The notes under the pieces: generated by a model
What the model was told of the DNA's origin: nothing
Database searches by the model: none
What the model saw: the letters and a program-made list of their open reading frames with translations, nothing else
From: CAZEKB01 sp964512225
GTDB lineage: Bacteria; Myxococcota_A; UBA796; UBA9615
Reading direction: 5' to 3'
DNA length: 64,000 nt
Assembly: GCA_964512225.1 (NCBI GenBank)
Contig: CAZEKB010000014.1
Span: 16,452-80,451, forward strand
Shown: in pieces, positions 28,061 to 36,627 of the stretch
How positions within the stretch are numbered: position 1 is the stretch's first letter
How the letters are laid out: the number at the start of each line of letters is the position of its first letter
Position numbers and translations under genes: made by a program

Positions 28061-30916
28061 ATGGCCGAGTCCGATCTCTGGGTCAAGGGCGTCACGAAGG
28101 TCCTCGGAGCCCTCTTCGAGGAGCTCCCCGAAGAGGACCAGCGCCCCCTCGACGCCGCCGCGCGCGACGCGGCGCGGCTCGAGGTGCTGGCGAGCGAGCT
28201 CGAGACCGCGCGGGCCGAGCGCAAGCACGCCGACGACCGGAGCCGTCAGGCCGACGCCGACCTCGCCGCCGCCCGAACGGATCTCGATCAGTCCCGCAAG
28301 CAGCTGGTCCGCGTCGAAGACGACCTGGCCCAGACGCGGGGCGAGCTGAAGGAGGCGCGGACGGAGCTGTCCGAAGCGCGCAGGGAGGCGAGCGAGCTCG
28401 CGCAGGCCCTGGAGCACGCGCGCGGTCGGCTGGAGGCGCTGTCCGAGGGGCACACGGGCCTCCACACGACCATGGCCCACGCCGTGTCCGCCCAGCAGAG
28501 CGCGGATACGCGCCGCGACGAGGCCGAGAAGACGCTCCGGCAAACGCGCGACGAGCTCGAGAAGGTCCGTCGCACGCACGACGTCGACCGCCACCAGCTC
28601 GGCGCCGCGGAGCGCGAGCTCGCCGAGCGCTCCGCCGAGATCGAGAACGCCCGCGTGGAGGTGCAGCAGCTGACGCAGGCGCTGGAGCGCGCCCGCGGCC
28701 AGATCGAGGCGTTCTCGGCCGGGCGCGACGGGCTGCACTCGACGATGGTGGAGGCGATCTCCGCCCGGGAATCGGCCGAGGCGAAGGCGTTCGAGGCGCT
28801 CCAGAAGCTCCACGAGGCCGAGCGTCGCGCCGATCGCGCGGACGCCGACCGCGCCGCCGCCGAGGCCCGGCTGGACGAGGTCGCGGGCCGACGCACCGTC
28901 GAGGAGTCCGCCGCGGCGGCCGACGCCGAGGCGCGCCGAGTCGCCGCCGAGCGCGTCGCGAGCTTGGAGACGGAGCTCGGGCGGGCGCGAGAGGACCTGC
29001 AGCGCAGGCGCGAGGACCTGCAGCGGGTCCAGTCCGAGCTCGAGGGCAGCCGAACCGCCCTCGACGCCGCGCGCGAGGAGACGACGCGGCTCGGCCAGGC
29101 GCTCGAGCGCGCCGAGGGCCGGCTCGAGGCGTACGCCGGCCAGGGGGGGCTGCAGTCGACGATCGCGGACGCCCTCACCGCCCGCGAGAGCGCCGAGGCG
29201 GGCGCCCTCGACGCGATGCGCAAGATGCACGAAGCCGAGCGCCGGGCCGAGCGCGCCGAGCGCGACCGCGAGGAGCTCGAGCGTCGACTGCAGGAGTCCG
29301 AGGGTCGCCGCGAGGAGGCCGAGACGGGCCGCATCTCGGCGATCTCCGAGGCCGCGGCGGCGGGGGCGGCCCGCGAGGAGCTGAGCCGCGGCGCCGAGGC
29401 GGCCGAGACGCGCGCGACGGCGCTGTCCGCCGAGCGCGACGCCGCGGTGGGCGCCCGGGACGCCGCCGAGCGCCGGGTGGCCGATCTCGAGCGGATGCTC
29501 GAGGCGGCGCGCGAGGGCGGCGGGGGAGCGGCGGACCCGAAGGAGGTCGTGGAGCTGCGCCAGATGCTCAAGCGCGAGCGGGTCGTCAGCATGGACCTGC
29601 GCCGCTCGCTGGGCACCTCCGAGCAGGAGACCGAGGAGGCGCGCGAGGCGGAGGCTCGCGTCCGCAGGCAGGTCGACGCCCTCACCGAGGAGATCGAGGA
29701 GGCCCGGAGCGAGGCGGCCACGGCCGTCGACCACGCCGAAGCCCAGAACGAGCGCGCCGCGGCGGCCGCCGCGCGCGCCGACGAGCTCGCCAAGCGGATG
29801 ATGGCCGCCCGAGAGGACGCCGCGGTCACCCGGGAAGCCCTGGAGTCGGCCGCCCGCGAGCGAGACGCGGCGAGCGCTCGGGTGATCGAGCTCGAAGAGG
29901 CCGAGGCCGTGGCCCGCGCCGAGGCCGAGGCCGCCCGAGTGGAGATCGAAGGCGTGGTCGCCGCGCTCCGCGACGAGCTCGACGAAGCGGTGCGCGAGCG
30001 AATGATCGTGGAGGAGGCCGCCGGCGACGCGGAGCAGCGGGCCGACGAGGCCGAGCTGCGCGCGGCCGCCGGCGACGCGGATCTGCGCGAGGCGCGCGCT
30101 GCCCGGGAGCGGCTCGAGGCCGACCTGGAGGCCGCCGACGCCGCGCGATCCAACGCCGAGGCCCGGGCCGCGCGGCTCGAGGAGCGGCTGACCGACGTCG
30201 AGAACGCCCAGCCCGACGCCGAGCCCGCCGCCCTGGAGGCGCTCCGATCGGCCCTTCGGGACAGCGAGCGCGCCCGCCTCGCCGCCCAGGAGGAGGCTCG
30301 TCGGGCCGCCCGGAGGCTCGAAGAGGCCGCGGTGGATCCCGGTTCGCTCGCCCCGGACGAGCTCGCCTCGCTCGAGGCCCAGCGCGCGCGTTCGCTGGCC
30401 AAGCAGGTCCACATCCTCCAGGACCGCCTGCGGGAGTCGCTGGCCGCGGCCCAGCACCACAAGCGCGAGGTCTCCGGGGCGGAGTCCCGCTACCGGGAGG
30501 CCGAGTCTCGGATCGCCGCCCTGGAGGCAATGCTCGACGGCAAGTCCGCCATGGACGCCGCCCGCAGCGTGCGGCGCCGACCGCCGCCGGAGATCGAGGA
30601 GCCCGTGCGCTCGCCCCGAACCGGGACCGTGCCCGGACGCAAGCGCCCGAAGCGGGTGCGGCCGCCCCTCACGTCCACCGGCGGCGCGCTGCCCGCGGTC
30701 AGCCCCGGCGCCCGCCGCCCCGCGCCCGCGACGAAGCGCCCGGAGCCCTGGGCCGCCGACTCGCAGCGACGTGCGCCGCCGCGGCCGCCGGAGGAGCATC
30801 GCCCCTCGCCGGATCCGGGCGGTCGGTTCAACATCAATACGAGCGGGGTGCTCTCCGCGCGGGTCGAGAAGGACGAGGAGCCCAAGAAGCGCGGCTTCTG
30901 GCGACGCAAGCCCTGA
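28061..30916 (+). CDS. Large coiled-coil protein with three internal repeats
   Basis: 951 residues, no signal peptide. Residues 1-30 form a short hydrophobic-amphipathic head (LWVKGVTKVLGALFEELPEEDQ). From about 35 to 830 the chain is almost uninterrupted Ala/Glu/Arg-rich heptads. Three related segments start near residues 112, 203 and 343 (ELAQALEHARGRLEALSEG, QLTQALERARGQIEAFSAG, RLGQALERAEGRLEAYAG), each followed by GLHTTM, GLHSTM or GLQSTI. The last 120 residues are basic and Pro-rich and end in KKRGFWRRKP, possibly a nucleic-acid or membrane-contact tail. A cytoskeletal or scaffold role is a guess. It is last in the gloB-lipoprotein-hydrolase run. Confidence 0.75.
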   Translation: MAESDLWVKGVTKVLGALFEELPEEDQRPLDAAARDAARLEVLASELETARAERKHADDRSRQADADLAAARTDLDQSRKQLVRVEDDLAQTRGELKEARTELSEARREASELAQALEHARGRLEALSEGHTGLHTTMAHAVSAQQSADTRRDEAEKTLRQTRDELEKVRRTHDVDRHQLGAAERELAERSAEIENARVEVQQLTQALERARGQIEAFSAGRDGLHSTMVEAISARESAEAKAFEALQKLHEAERRADRADADRAAAEARLDEVAGRRTVEESAAAADAEARRVAAERVASLETELGRAREDLQRRREDLQRVQSELEGSRTALDAAREETTRLGQALERAEGRLEAYAGQGGLQSTIADALTARESAEAGALDAMRKMHEAERRAERAERDREELERRLQESEGRREEAETGRISAISEAAAAGAAREELSRGAEAAETRATALSAERDAAVGARDAAERRVADLERMLEAAREGGGGAADPKEVVELRQMLKRERVVSMDLRRSLGTSEQETEEAREAEARVRRQVDALTEEIEEARSEAATAVDHAEAQNERAAAAAARADELAKRMMAAREDAAVTREALESAARERDAASARVIELEEAEAVARAEAEAARVEIEGVVAALRDELDEAVRERMIVEEAAGDAEQRADEAELRAAAGDADLREARAARERLEADLEAADAARSNAEARAARLEERLTDVENAQPDAEPAALEALRSALRDSERARLAAQEEARRAARRLEEAAVDPGSLAPDELASLEAQRARSLAKQVHILQDRLRESLAAAQHHKREVSGAESRYREAESRIAALEAMLDGKSAMDAARSVRRRPPPEIEEPVRSPRTGTVPGRKRPKRVRPPLTSTGGALPAVSPGARRPAPATKRPEPWAADSQRRAPPRPPEEHRPSPDPGGRFNINTSGVLSARVEKDEEPKKRGFWRRKP

Positions 30917-30922
30917 CCGGGC

Positions 30923-31738
30923 CTACTTGTCGAGCTCGCTCCCCGTGCCCTTCTTCTTCTTCGCTCGCTTGTAGTACCTGGCGAAGGTCGGCATCTCCTC
31001 CTCCAACCGCTGAATTCGCTTCGCGTTGGAGGGGTGCGTGGAGAGGAACGCCAGAGGGTTGTCCCCGTACTTCGCGGTCATTCGCCGCCACACCTGGGCG
31101 GACTCGGCCGGGTCGTAGCCCGCGCGGGCCATGAAGATCCCGCCCAGGTAGTCGGCCTCGAGCTCGTTGGCGCGACTGAACGGGAGGACGGCGCCGACCG
31201 TCGCGCCGAGGCCCAGCAGGCCCATGAGCTGGTCGTGGACCTCGGTGTTCGAGAGCCCGATGTCCGCCGCCGCCAGACCGAGCTGCAGGACCATCATCCC
31301 CGAGATCCGCTCGGCCCCGTGGCGCGCGACGGCGTGTCCGATCTCGTGGCCGACGACCGCCGCCATGCCGCCTTCGTTGTCCAGGATCGGGACCATGCCT
31401 TCGTACACGGCGACCTTGCCCCCGGGCAGCGCGAACGCGTTCACCTCTTCGGAGTCGAGCAGGCGGAACTCCCAGTCGAGGCTCCGGAACTGCCGCGGCG
31501 TCGTGCGGCGGAGCTGCTCCCCGACCCGGGCCACGACGCGCGCGTTCTTGCCCGACGACACCGTCTTCTCCTTGCCGACGATCTCCTTGTACGCGTCAGC
31601 GCCGAGCTGGAGCTCCGAGCCCCAGTCGATGAGGATCACGTTGCGGCGGTTGGTGTACGGGACGCGGTTGCACGCGGCGAAGACGAGCGCCACCACGACC
31701 GCGGCCCAGATGGAGATCAAGAGGGAACGAACCGTCAT
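30923..31738 (-). CDS. M48-family metalloprotease lipoprotein (LoiP/YggG-like)
   Basis: A 271-residue zinc protease. The N-terminal hydrophobic segment ends in a lipobox-like FAAC (Cys23). The zinc motif is VVGHEIGHAVARH (HEIGH at 131-135), and the third ligand Glu lies in NELEADYLG. LPGGKVAVYEGM and FLSTHPSNAKRIQRLEEEMP are typical of the LoiP/BepA group, which act on misfolded outer-membrane proteins. GGAAG lies seven bases before the ATG. The gene is convergent with the coiled-coil gene and divergent from the SpoIID-domain gene. The C-terminus ends in a Lys-rich tail. Confidence 0.9.
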   Translation of the reverse strand: MTVRSLLISIWAAVVVALVFAACNRVPYTNRRNVILIDWGSELQLGADAYKEIVGKEKTVSSGKNARVVARVGEQLRRTTPRQFRSLDWEFRLLDSEEVNAFALPGGKVAVYEGMVPILDNEGGMAAVVGHEIGHAVARHGAERISGMMVLQLGLAAADIGLSNTEVHDQLMGLLGLGATVGAVLPFSRANELEADYLGGIFMARAGYDPAESAQVWRRMTAKYGDNPLAFLSTHPSNAKRIQRLEEEMPTFARYYKRAKKKKGTGSELDK

Positions 31739-31792
31739 CTACAGCTTCCACCGATCGAGCGCGACCGTGCGCCCGATCGACCGCGGTCAGTC

Positions 31793-31798
31793 TATAGT
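31793..31798 (+). promoter_or_regulatory. Possible -10 box of the SpoIID-domain gene
   Basis: TATAGT lies 30 bases before the ATG at 31829 in the 90-bp gap between divergent genes. No clear -35 or Shine-Dalgarno accompanies it. Confidence 0.25.
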
Positions 31799-31828
31799 GC
31801 GCGAACTCGCACGGCGCCCCTGCACCGA

Positions 31829-33274
31829 ATGACCGACCCCCAACCCCAACCGGGTCCCTCCCGCCGCTCGGCCCCCTCCCCCGGGGCCTCGCCGGCCTTC
31901 ATCATCGTCCCGCCCGTGGTCGTCGGGGGGCGGGAGCGTCGGTTCGCGATCCGCCCCGCGCGACTCGCGCTGCTCCTCGCCTCCGTCTTCATCGCCGGCC
32001 TCGTGGCCGCCGGGGTCGTCGTGGCCACCGCCTGGGTGGCGAGCGGCCAGGGCGGCCTGCGGGACCGGATCGAGGATCTCCAGGCGCGCACGGAGGCGCT
32101 CCAGGAGCAGCTCGAGGAGCTGCGCGCGCGGGCGGCGACGGCGACGGGCTCGCAGGCCGACGTCGGGCCCCCCGCGGAGCCCGTCAAGGAGGCCGAGAAG
32201 CTGGCCCTGAGGCTGCCCACGGCGGACGCGGCCCCCACGATCCGCGTGGCGATCCTGCGCACGGGCGGCTCGGTGGAGCTCCGGGGCGAGGGCCTGATCA
32301 TCGTCACCGGCAAGGACAAGGCGATCCCCATGCCCGGCGGCCTCGCGGTGGCGCGCAAGGGCCCCGGCGGCGTCTTCGTCGAGGGCGTGGGGACCCTCCC
32401 CGACGGCACGCCGATCGAGAACCGGCTCGGGCCGATCGAGGTCGGCGACAAGACCTTCCCGGGGCGCCTCGAGCTGCATCGCCAGGGGGACGAGCTGCTC
32501 CTGGTCAACGAGCTCGATCTCGAGCGGTACGTCCAGGGCGTGGTCGCGGCGGAGGTGCCCGCGGGCTTCGGCATGGAGGCCAAGAAGGCGCAGGTCGTGG
32601 CCGCGCGCACGTACGCGCTGATGCAGCGCGCGGGGGCCGAGGGGCCGTTCCACGTCACCGCCACGGTCGACGACCAGGTCTACGGGGGATCGGCGGGCGA
32701 CGGGCCGACGCGCGCGGCCGTCGCCACCACCCACGGCGAGGTGCTCAGCCAGGACGGGTACCTCGTCTCGGCCTACTTCTCCTCGACCTGCGGGGGCCGC
32801 ACGGAGGACCCGATCCACGTATGGCCCGACCGACTCACCCGCGGCGTCCGCTCCGTGACCTGCGGGTTCTGCGACGACGCGCCCTACGCCCAGTGGAAGC
32901 ACGACCTGAGCCCCGAGCGGCTGGCCGAAGCGCTCCGCAAGGGGGGCTACGAGGGCGTCGGGGACGTGACCGGCGTCCACATCAAGGAGCGGTCGGCGTC
33001 GGACCGGGTCACGGTCCTCGCCGTGCAGACGACCGACGCGACCGTCGAGCTCAGCGGGCAGGACCTCCGCGCCGCGGTGGGCTGGACCCCCCTCAAGTCC
33101 GCGGCCTTCGACGTCGACGTCCGAGGCGACGCGTTCCAGTTCGAGGGGTCCGGCTTCGGCCACGGGGTGGGCCTGTGCCAGTACGGGGCCCAAGGCATGG
33201 ACCGAGCGGGCCACAGCTACCGGGAGATCCTCGGGCGCTACTACCCCGACGCCAAGGTCACGAAGATCTACTGA
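31829..33274 (+). CDS. Membrane-anchored SpoIID/LytB-domain protein
   Basis: 481 residues: a Pro-rich cytoplasmic start, one membrane span (ALLLASVFIAGLVAAGVVVATAW, about 47-69), a short coiled coil (IEDLQARTEALQEQLEELRA), a beta domain and a SpoIID catalytic region. Diagnostic pieces are LERYVQGVVAAEVPAGFG, KAQVVAARTYAL, SAYFSSTCGGRTED, and GFGHGVGLCQYGAQGM plus REILGRYYPDA at the end. SpoIID is a lytic transglycosylase that cleaves denuded glycan and LytB enhances amidases, so a peptidoglycan-remodelling role is expected. The frame is open far upstream antisense to the protease; the ATG at 31829 is the first one consistent with the membrane anchor. Confidence 0.9.
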   Translation: MTDPQPQPGPSRRSAPSPGASPAFIIVPPVVVGGRERRFAIRPARLALLLASVFIAGLVAAGVVVATAWVASGQGGLRDRIEDLQARTEALQEQLEELRARAATATGSQADVGPPAEPVKEAEKLALRLPTADAAPTIRVAILRTGGSVELRGEGLIIVTGKDKAIPMPGGLAVARKGPGGVFVEGVGTLPDGTPIENRLGPIEVGDKTFPGRLELHRQGDELLLVNELDLERYVQGVVAAEVPAGFGMEAKKAQVVAARTYALMQRAGAEGPFHVTATVDDQVYGGSAGDGPTRAAVATTHGEVLSQDGYLVSAYFSSTCGGRTEDPIHVWPDRLTRGVRSVTCGFCDDAPYAQWKHDLSPERLAEALRKGGYEGVGDVTGVHIKERSASDRVTVLAVQTTDATVELSGQDLRAAVGWTPLKSAAFDVDVRGDAFQFEGSGFGHGVGLCQYGAQGMDRAGHSYREILGRYYPDAKVTKIY

Positions 33275-33315
33275 TCGGGCCCACGGGGGACCCCTTCCGA
33301 TCGTCGACGAATCGG

Positions 33316-33321
33316 TATAGT
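33316..33321 (+). promoter_or_regulatory. Possible -10 box giving a leaderless MopE-repeat transcript
   Basis: TATAGT lies seven bases before the ATG at 33329, with CCCGGCC between and no Shine-Dalgarno. The predicted transcript start would coincide with the start codon. Confidence 0.4.
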
Positions 33322-33328
33322 CCCGGCC

Positions 33329-34405
33329 ATGCGCGCTCTCCACCTTCGATACTCCCTCGCCGCCGTCCTCTGTTTCACGCTCCTGCTCCTGCTGGGAGGC
33401 AGCTGCCCGGACGGCCCCCCGGGCGGAGGCGAGATCTGCGGCGACGGCGAGGACAACGACAACGACGGCGCCATCGACGAAGGCGAGGACGAGGACGACG
33501 ACGGGTACCTCACCTGCGACATCGCCGAGCTCATCGACTGCGACGACGAGAACGCCGCCGTCCACCCCGAGCAGCCGGACGCGTGCGACGGGCTCGATAC
33601 GAACTGCGACGGCACCGTGGACAACGTCGACGCGGACGCCGACGGGTGGATCGACATCAACTGCGGTGGGGACGACTGCGACGACCAGAACGAGGACGCG
33701 AACCCCGACAAGGCCGAGTCCTGCGACTTCGCCGACAACAACTGCGACGGCCAGATCGACGAAGGCTTCGACGCGGACAACGACGGCTGGACCTTCTGCG
33801 CGGGCGACTGCGTCGACCGGGACGAGGGCATCCACCCGGAGGCCGAGGAGGAGTGCGACGCGCTCGACAACGACTGCGACGGCGACGTGGACGAAGACTT
33901 CGACCAGGACGGCGACGGCTTCATCGACCGCACCAACCCCGAGTGCAGCGACCTGTACGGCGTCGGGGCCCCCAACGAAGCCCACGGCGACTGCGACGAT
34001 ACGAGCGCCGTCCACCGTCCCGGCGCCCACGAGGACCCCGAGGACAACTTCGACAACGACTGCGACGGCTGCGTGGACGAGTGCCAGGACTTCGACGGGG
34101 ACGGCTACGACAACTGCGACAGCCACCACGACGGCGACCCCACCTGCCCCGGCGGGGACACGGGGGGCGACGGCCTCGACGCCGACTGCCTCGACGTGGA
34201 CCCGCAGTACAACCCCTTCGAGCCGGTCTACAGCGTGCTCACCACGTTCGTGAACCCGGGCATGGTCTTCTCGATCAACTGCGAGAACGGGCCGGTGAAC
34301 TGGCCCGAGCAGTGCGACGCGGTGGACAACAACTGCGACGGCAACATCGACGAGGGCTTCGAGCTCCCCGACTGCAACCCCACCGCCGCCATCTGCGGAG
34401 GCTGA
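33329..34405 (+). CDS. MopE-type metal-binding repeat protein, Cys-rich variant
   Basis: 358 residues with a signal peptide (LCFTLLLLLGGSC) that may carry a weak lipobox. The mature part has irregular MopE units: ICGDGEDNDNDGAIDEGED, CDGLDTNCDGTVDN, CDFADNNCDGQIDEGF, CDALDNDCDGDVDEDF, NFDNDCDGCVDEC and CDAVDNNCDGNIDEGF, separated by DGDGW/F and CDD segments. Cys are more frequent than in the tandem pair at 16-20 kb, closer to the C-DGxDNDCDG form of MopE itself. Metal binding at the surface is inferred. It follows the SpoIID gene on the same strand by 54 bases but has TATAGT seven bases before its ATG. Confidence 0.82.
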   Translation: MRALHLRYSLAAVLCFTLLLLLGGSCPDGPPGGGEICGDGEDNDNDGAIDEGEDEDDDGYLTCDIAELIDCDDENAAVHPEQPDACDGLDTNCDGTVDNVDADADGWIDINCGGDDCDDQNEDANPDKAESCDFADNNCDGQIDEGFDADNDGWTFCAGDCVDRDEGIHPEAEEECDALDNDCDGDVDEDFDQDGDGFIDRTNPECSDLYGVGAPNEAHGDCDDTSAVHRPGAHEDPEDNFDNDCDGCVDECQDFDGDGYDNCDSHHDGDPTCPGGDTGGDGLDADCLDVDPQYNPFEPVYSVLTTFVNPGMVFSINCENGPVNWPEQCDAVDNNCDGNIDEGFELPDCNPTAAICGG

Positions 34406-34494
34406 GCACCTCTCCCTCTTCGCTGTTGCGCTGAGCGGCCGCTGACGACACACTCCCGATCCGCCGCGGAAGGCGGAGCTGCAGGAGTGATGCA

Positions 34495-36546
34495 ATGACG
34501 TTCGATCCCCGCATCGTGGGCATCGTGGGCGCCGGAAACATGGGAGCCGGCATCGCGCAGAAGATCGCGATGGAGGGGTACGACGTCCTCCTCGCCGACA
34601 TGGACGGCGACCGCGCCCGCGCGGGCAAGGAGAAGATCGCCGGGTCGCTGGCCCAGGCCGTCGGTCGGCGCGTGCTCGGGGAGCCGCAGGCCGAGGCCGC
34701 GCTCGCTCGCATCACGCCCGTCGACTCGCTGGAAGGGCTCGCCCAGGCCGACCTCGTGATCGAGGTGATCTACGAGGACCTCCTCGCCAAGAAGGAGCTG
34801 TTCCGCAAGCTCGACGCCGTCTGCCGCGAGGGCTGCGTCTTCGCCACGAACACGTCGTCGTTCTACGTCGCCGAGCTGTCCCAGGCGACGACCCGCCCCG
34901 GCCTCGTGGTGGGCCTGCACTACTTCTTCCACCCCGCCAAGAACCGGCTGCTCGAGATCATCCCCGGCCACCTCACCCGGCCCGAGGTGGTGGAGGCGAT
35001 GTTCCGCTTCGCCGAGGGGCACGCGAAGACCGCCCTGCTGGTCAAGGACGCGCCCGGCTTCGCGGTGAACCGCTTCTTCGTGCCCTGGCTGAACGAGTCG
35101 GTGCGCATGCTCGAAGAGGGCGTCGGCGACATCCCGTCGATCGAGGCCGCCGCCAAGGCCGCCTTCGGGATCGGGATGGGCCCGTTCCAGCTCATGAACG
35201 TCACGGGCATCCCCGTGGCCATGCACGCGGCGAGCACGCTCGGCACCGAGCTCGGGCCCTTCTACGAGCCCGCGGACGCGCTCCGGGCCAAGGTCGCCGA
35301 GGGGGGCTTCTGGTCGCTCGAGGGCGACGCCGACCCGTCCGTGGCCGAGGCCGTGGCGCGGCGCCTGCAGGCCGTGACCTTCGCCGTCGCGGGCGCGATC
35401 CTCGACGAGGACGTCTGCTCCGCCGAGGACCTGGACCGCGGCGCCCGCATCGGGCTGCGGTGGGCCCGCGGGCCGTTCGAGATGATGAACCGCTTCGGCC
35501 TGGCCGACGCGGCGGCGGCGATCCGGGAGATGATCGACGCGGGCTCGTTCGTCGAGCTGCCCGAGGCGCTGGTGAAGCGCGCCGAGTCCGAGGACCCCAC
35601 CTGGAGGTTTCGCCGGGTGGACCTGAGGGTCACGGACGGAGTGGCCACCATCACGATCAACCGGCCGGAGGTGCTCAACGCGCTCGACGAGGAGCTCGTG
35701 GGCCAGCTGGGCGAGCGCTTCGACGAGGCTCTGGCGACCCCCGGGCTGCGGGCGGTCGTGCTCGCCGCCACGGGCAAGGCGTGGGTCGCGGGCGCGGACA
35801 TCTCCTTCTTCGTGCGCAACATCGAAGCCGGGGACATCGACCGCATCGTGAGCTTCACCGAGGCCGGACACGATCTGCTGCGCAAGATCGAGGGAGCCCC
35901 GGTCCCGGTCGTGGCCCGGATCCACGGCATGACGCTCGGGGGTGGGGTCGAGCTCGCGCTCGCGTGCCACGCGGTCGTCGCGTCCACGAAGGCGTCGTTC
36001 GCGCTGCCCGAGACCGGCATCGGCATCTACCCCGGGCTCGGGGGGACGCAGCGCCTGCCCCGCATCGTCGGGACGGAGCTCGCCCGCCGCCTCATCCTCA
36101 CCGGCAAGCCGCTGTCGGCGAAGGCCGCGAACGCCGCCGGGCTCGTCGCCGCCGTCGTGCCCGTCCAGGAGTTGGACGCGGCCGTGGCCTCGCTCCTGGC
36201 CGCCGGGGTGCCCGACAAGTACGCCGCGGACCCCGCCGCCGACGCCGACGTGGTGGCCGCCTACGCGGGCCGGACCGTCGAGCAGCTGCTCGAGGGGCGA
36301 CTGCCGGACGGCCTCCCGGACGCCGCGCGCGCCCTCGCGGAGAAGGACCTCCGCGCGATCGGCCGCAAGGCACCGATCGCCCTGCGCACGGCGAATCGCC
36401 TGCTCGACGAGGGCACGGCGACCACGCTGCAGGAGGGCCTGCAGCTCGAGCTCGACGCGCTCGCCGGCATCTTCGGGACGGCCGACGCCCTGACGGGCCT
36501 GCGCTCGGTCCTCGACCGCGAGCGACCGGACTGGCAGAACGCCTGA
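34495..36546 (+). CDS. Bifunctional 3-hydroxyacyl-CoA dehydrogenase / enoyl-CoA hydratase, dehydrogenase first
   Basis: A 683-residue beta-oxidation fusion. Residues 1-about 370 are the NAD-dependent dehydrogenase: GIVGAGNMGAGIA at the N-terminus, HYFFHPAKNRLLEII with the catalytic His, KDAPGFAVNRFF, and a second C-terminal domain. Residues about 375-683 are a crotonase: TITINRPEVLNALDEE, WVAGADISFF (oxyanion hole), MTLGGGVELALA and LPETGIGIYPGLGGTQRLP, where both catalytic Glu are kept. The order is the reverse of FadB/FadJ and matches archaeal-type and some bacterial fusions. It would hydrate enoyl-CoA and oxidise the product. No thiolase lies adjacent. AGGAG precedes the ATG. Confidence 0.92.
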   Translation: MTFDPRIVGIVGAGNMGAGIAQKIAMEGYDVLLADMDGDRARAGKEKIAGSLAQAVGRRVLGEPQAEAALARITPVDSLEGLAQADLVIEVIYEDLLAKKELFRKLDAVCREGCVFATNTSSFYVAELSQATTRPGLVVGLHYFFHPAKNRLLEIIPGHLTRPEVVEAMFRFAEGHAKTALLVKDAPGFAVNRFFVPWLNESVRMLEEGVGDIPSIEAAAKAAFGIGMGPFQLMNVTGIPVAMHAASTLGTELGPFYEPADALRAKVAEGGFWSLEGDADPSVAEAVARRLQAVTFAVAGAILDEDVCSAEDLDRGARIGLRWARGPFEMMNRFGLADAAAAIREMIDAGSFVELPEALVKRAESEDPTWRFRRVDLRVTDGVATITINRPEVLNALDEELVGQLGERFDEALATPGLRAVVLAATGKAWVAGADISFFVRNIEAGDIDRIVSFTEAGHDLLRKIEGAPVPVVARIHGMTLGGGVELALACHAVVASTKASFALPETGIGIYPGLGGTQRLPRIVGTELARRLILTGKPLSAKAANAAGLVAAVVPVQELDAAVASLLAAGVPDKYAADPAADADVVAAYAGRTVEQLLEGRLPDGLPDAARALAEKDLRAIGRKAPIALRTANRLLDEGTATTLQEGLQLELDALAGIFGTADALTGLRSVLDRERPDWQNA

Positions 36547-36595
36547 GCCAAGATCCTCGCCCGGCCCCCAGGGGCGCTGCTAAGGTCGTAGACGG

Positions 36596-36623
36596 CCGGA
36601 CTTCCAGCTGGAGGTGCGTCCGG
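36596..36623 (+). promoter_or_regulatory. Leader hairpin overlapping the Shine-Dalgarno of the first kinase gene
   Basis: CCGGAC (36596-36601) pairs with GTCCGG (36618-36623), and the palindrome TCCAGCTGGA sits inside. GGAG, the only ribosome site directly before the GTG, begins inside the 3' arm. The hairpin could limit translation. Confidence 0.35.
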
Positions 36624-36627
36624 AGAT

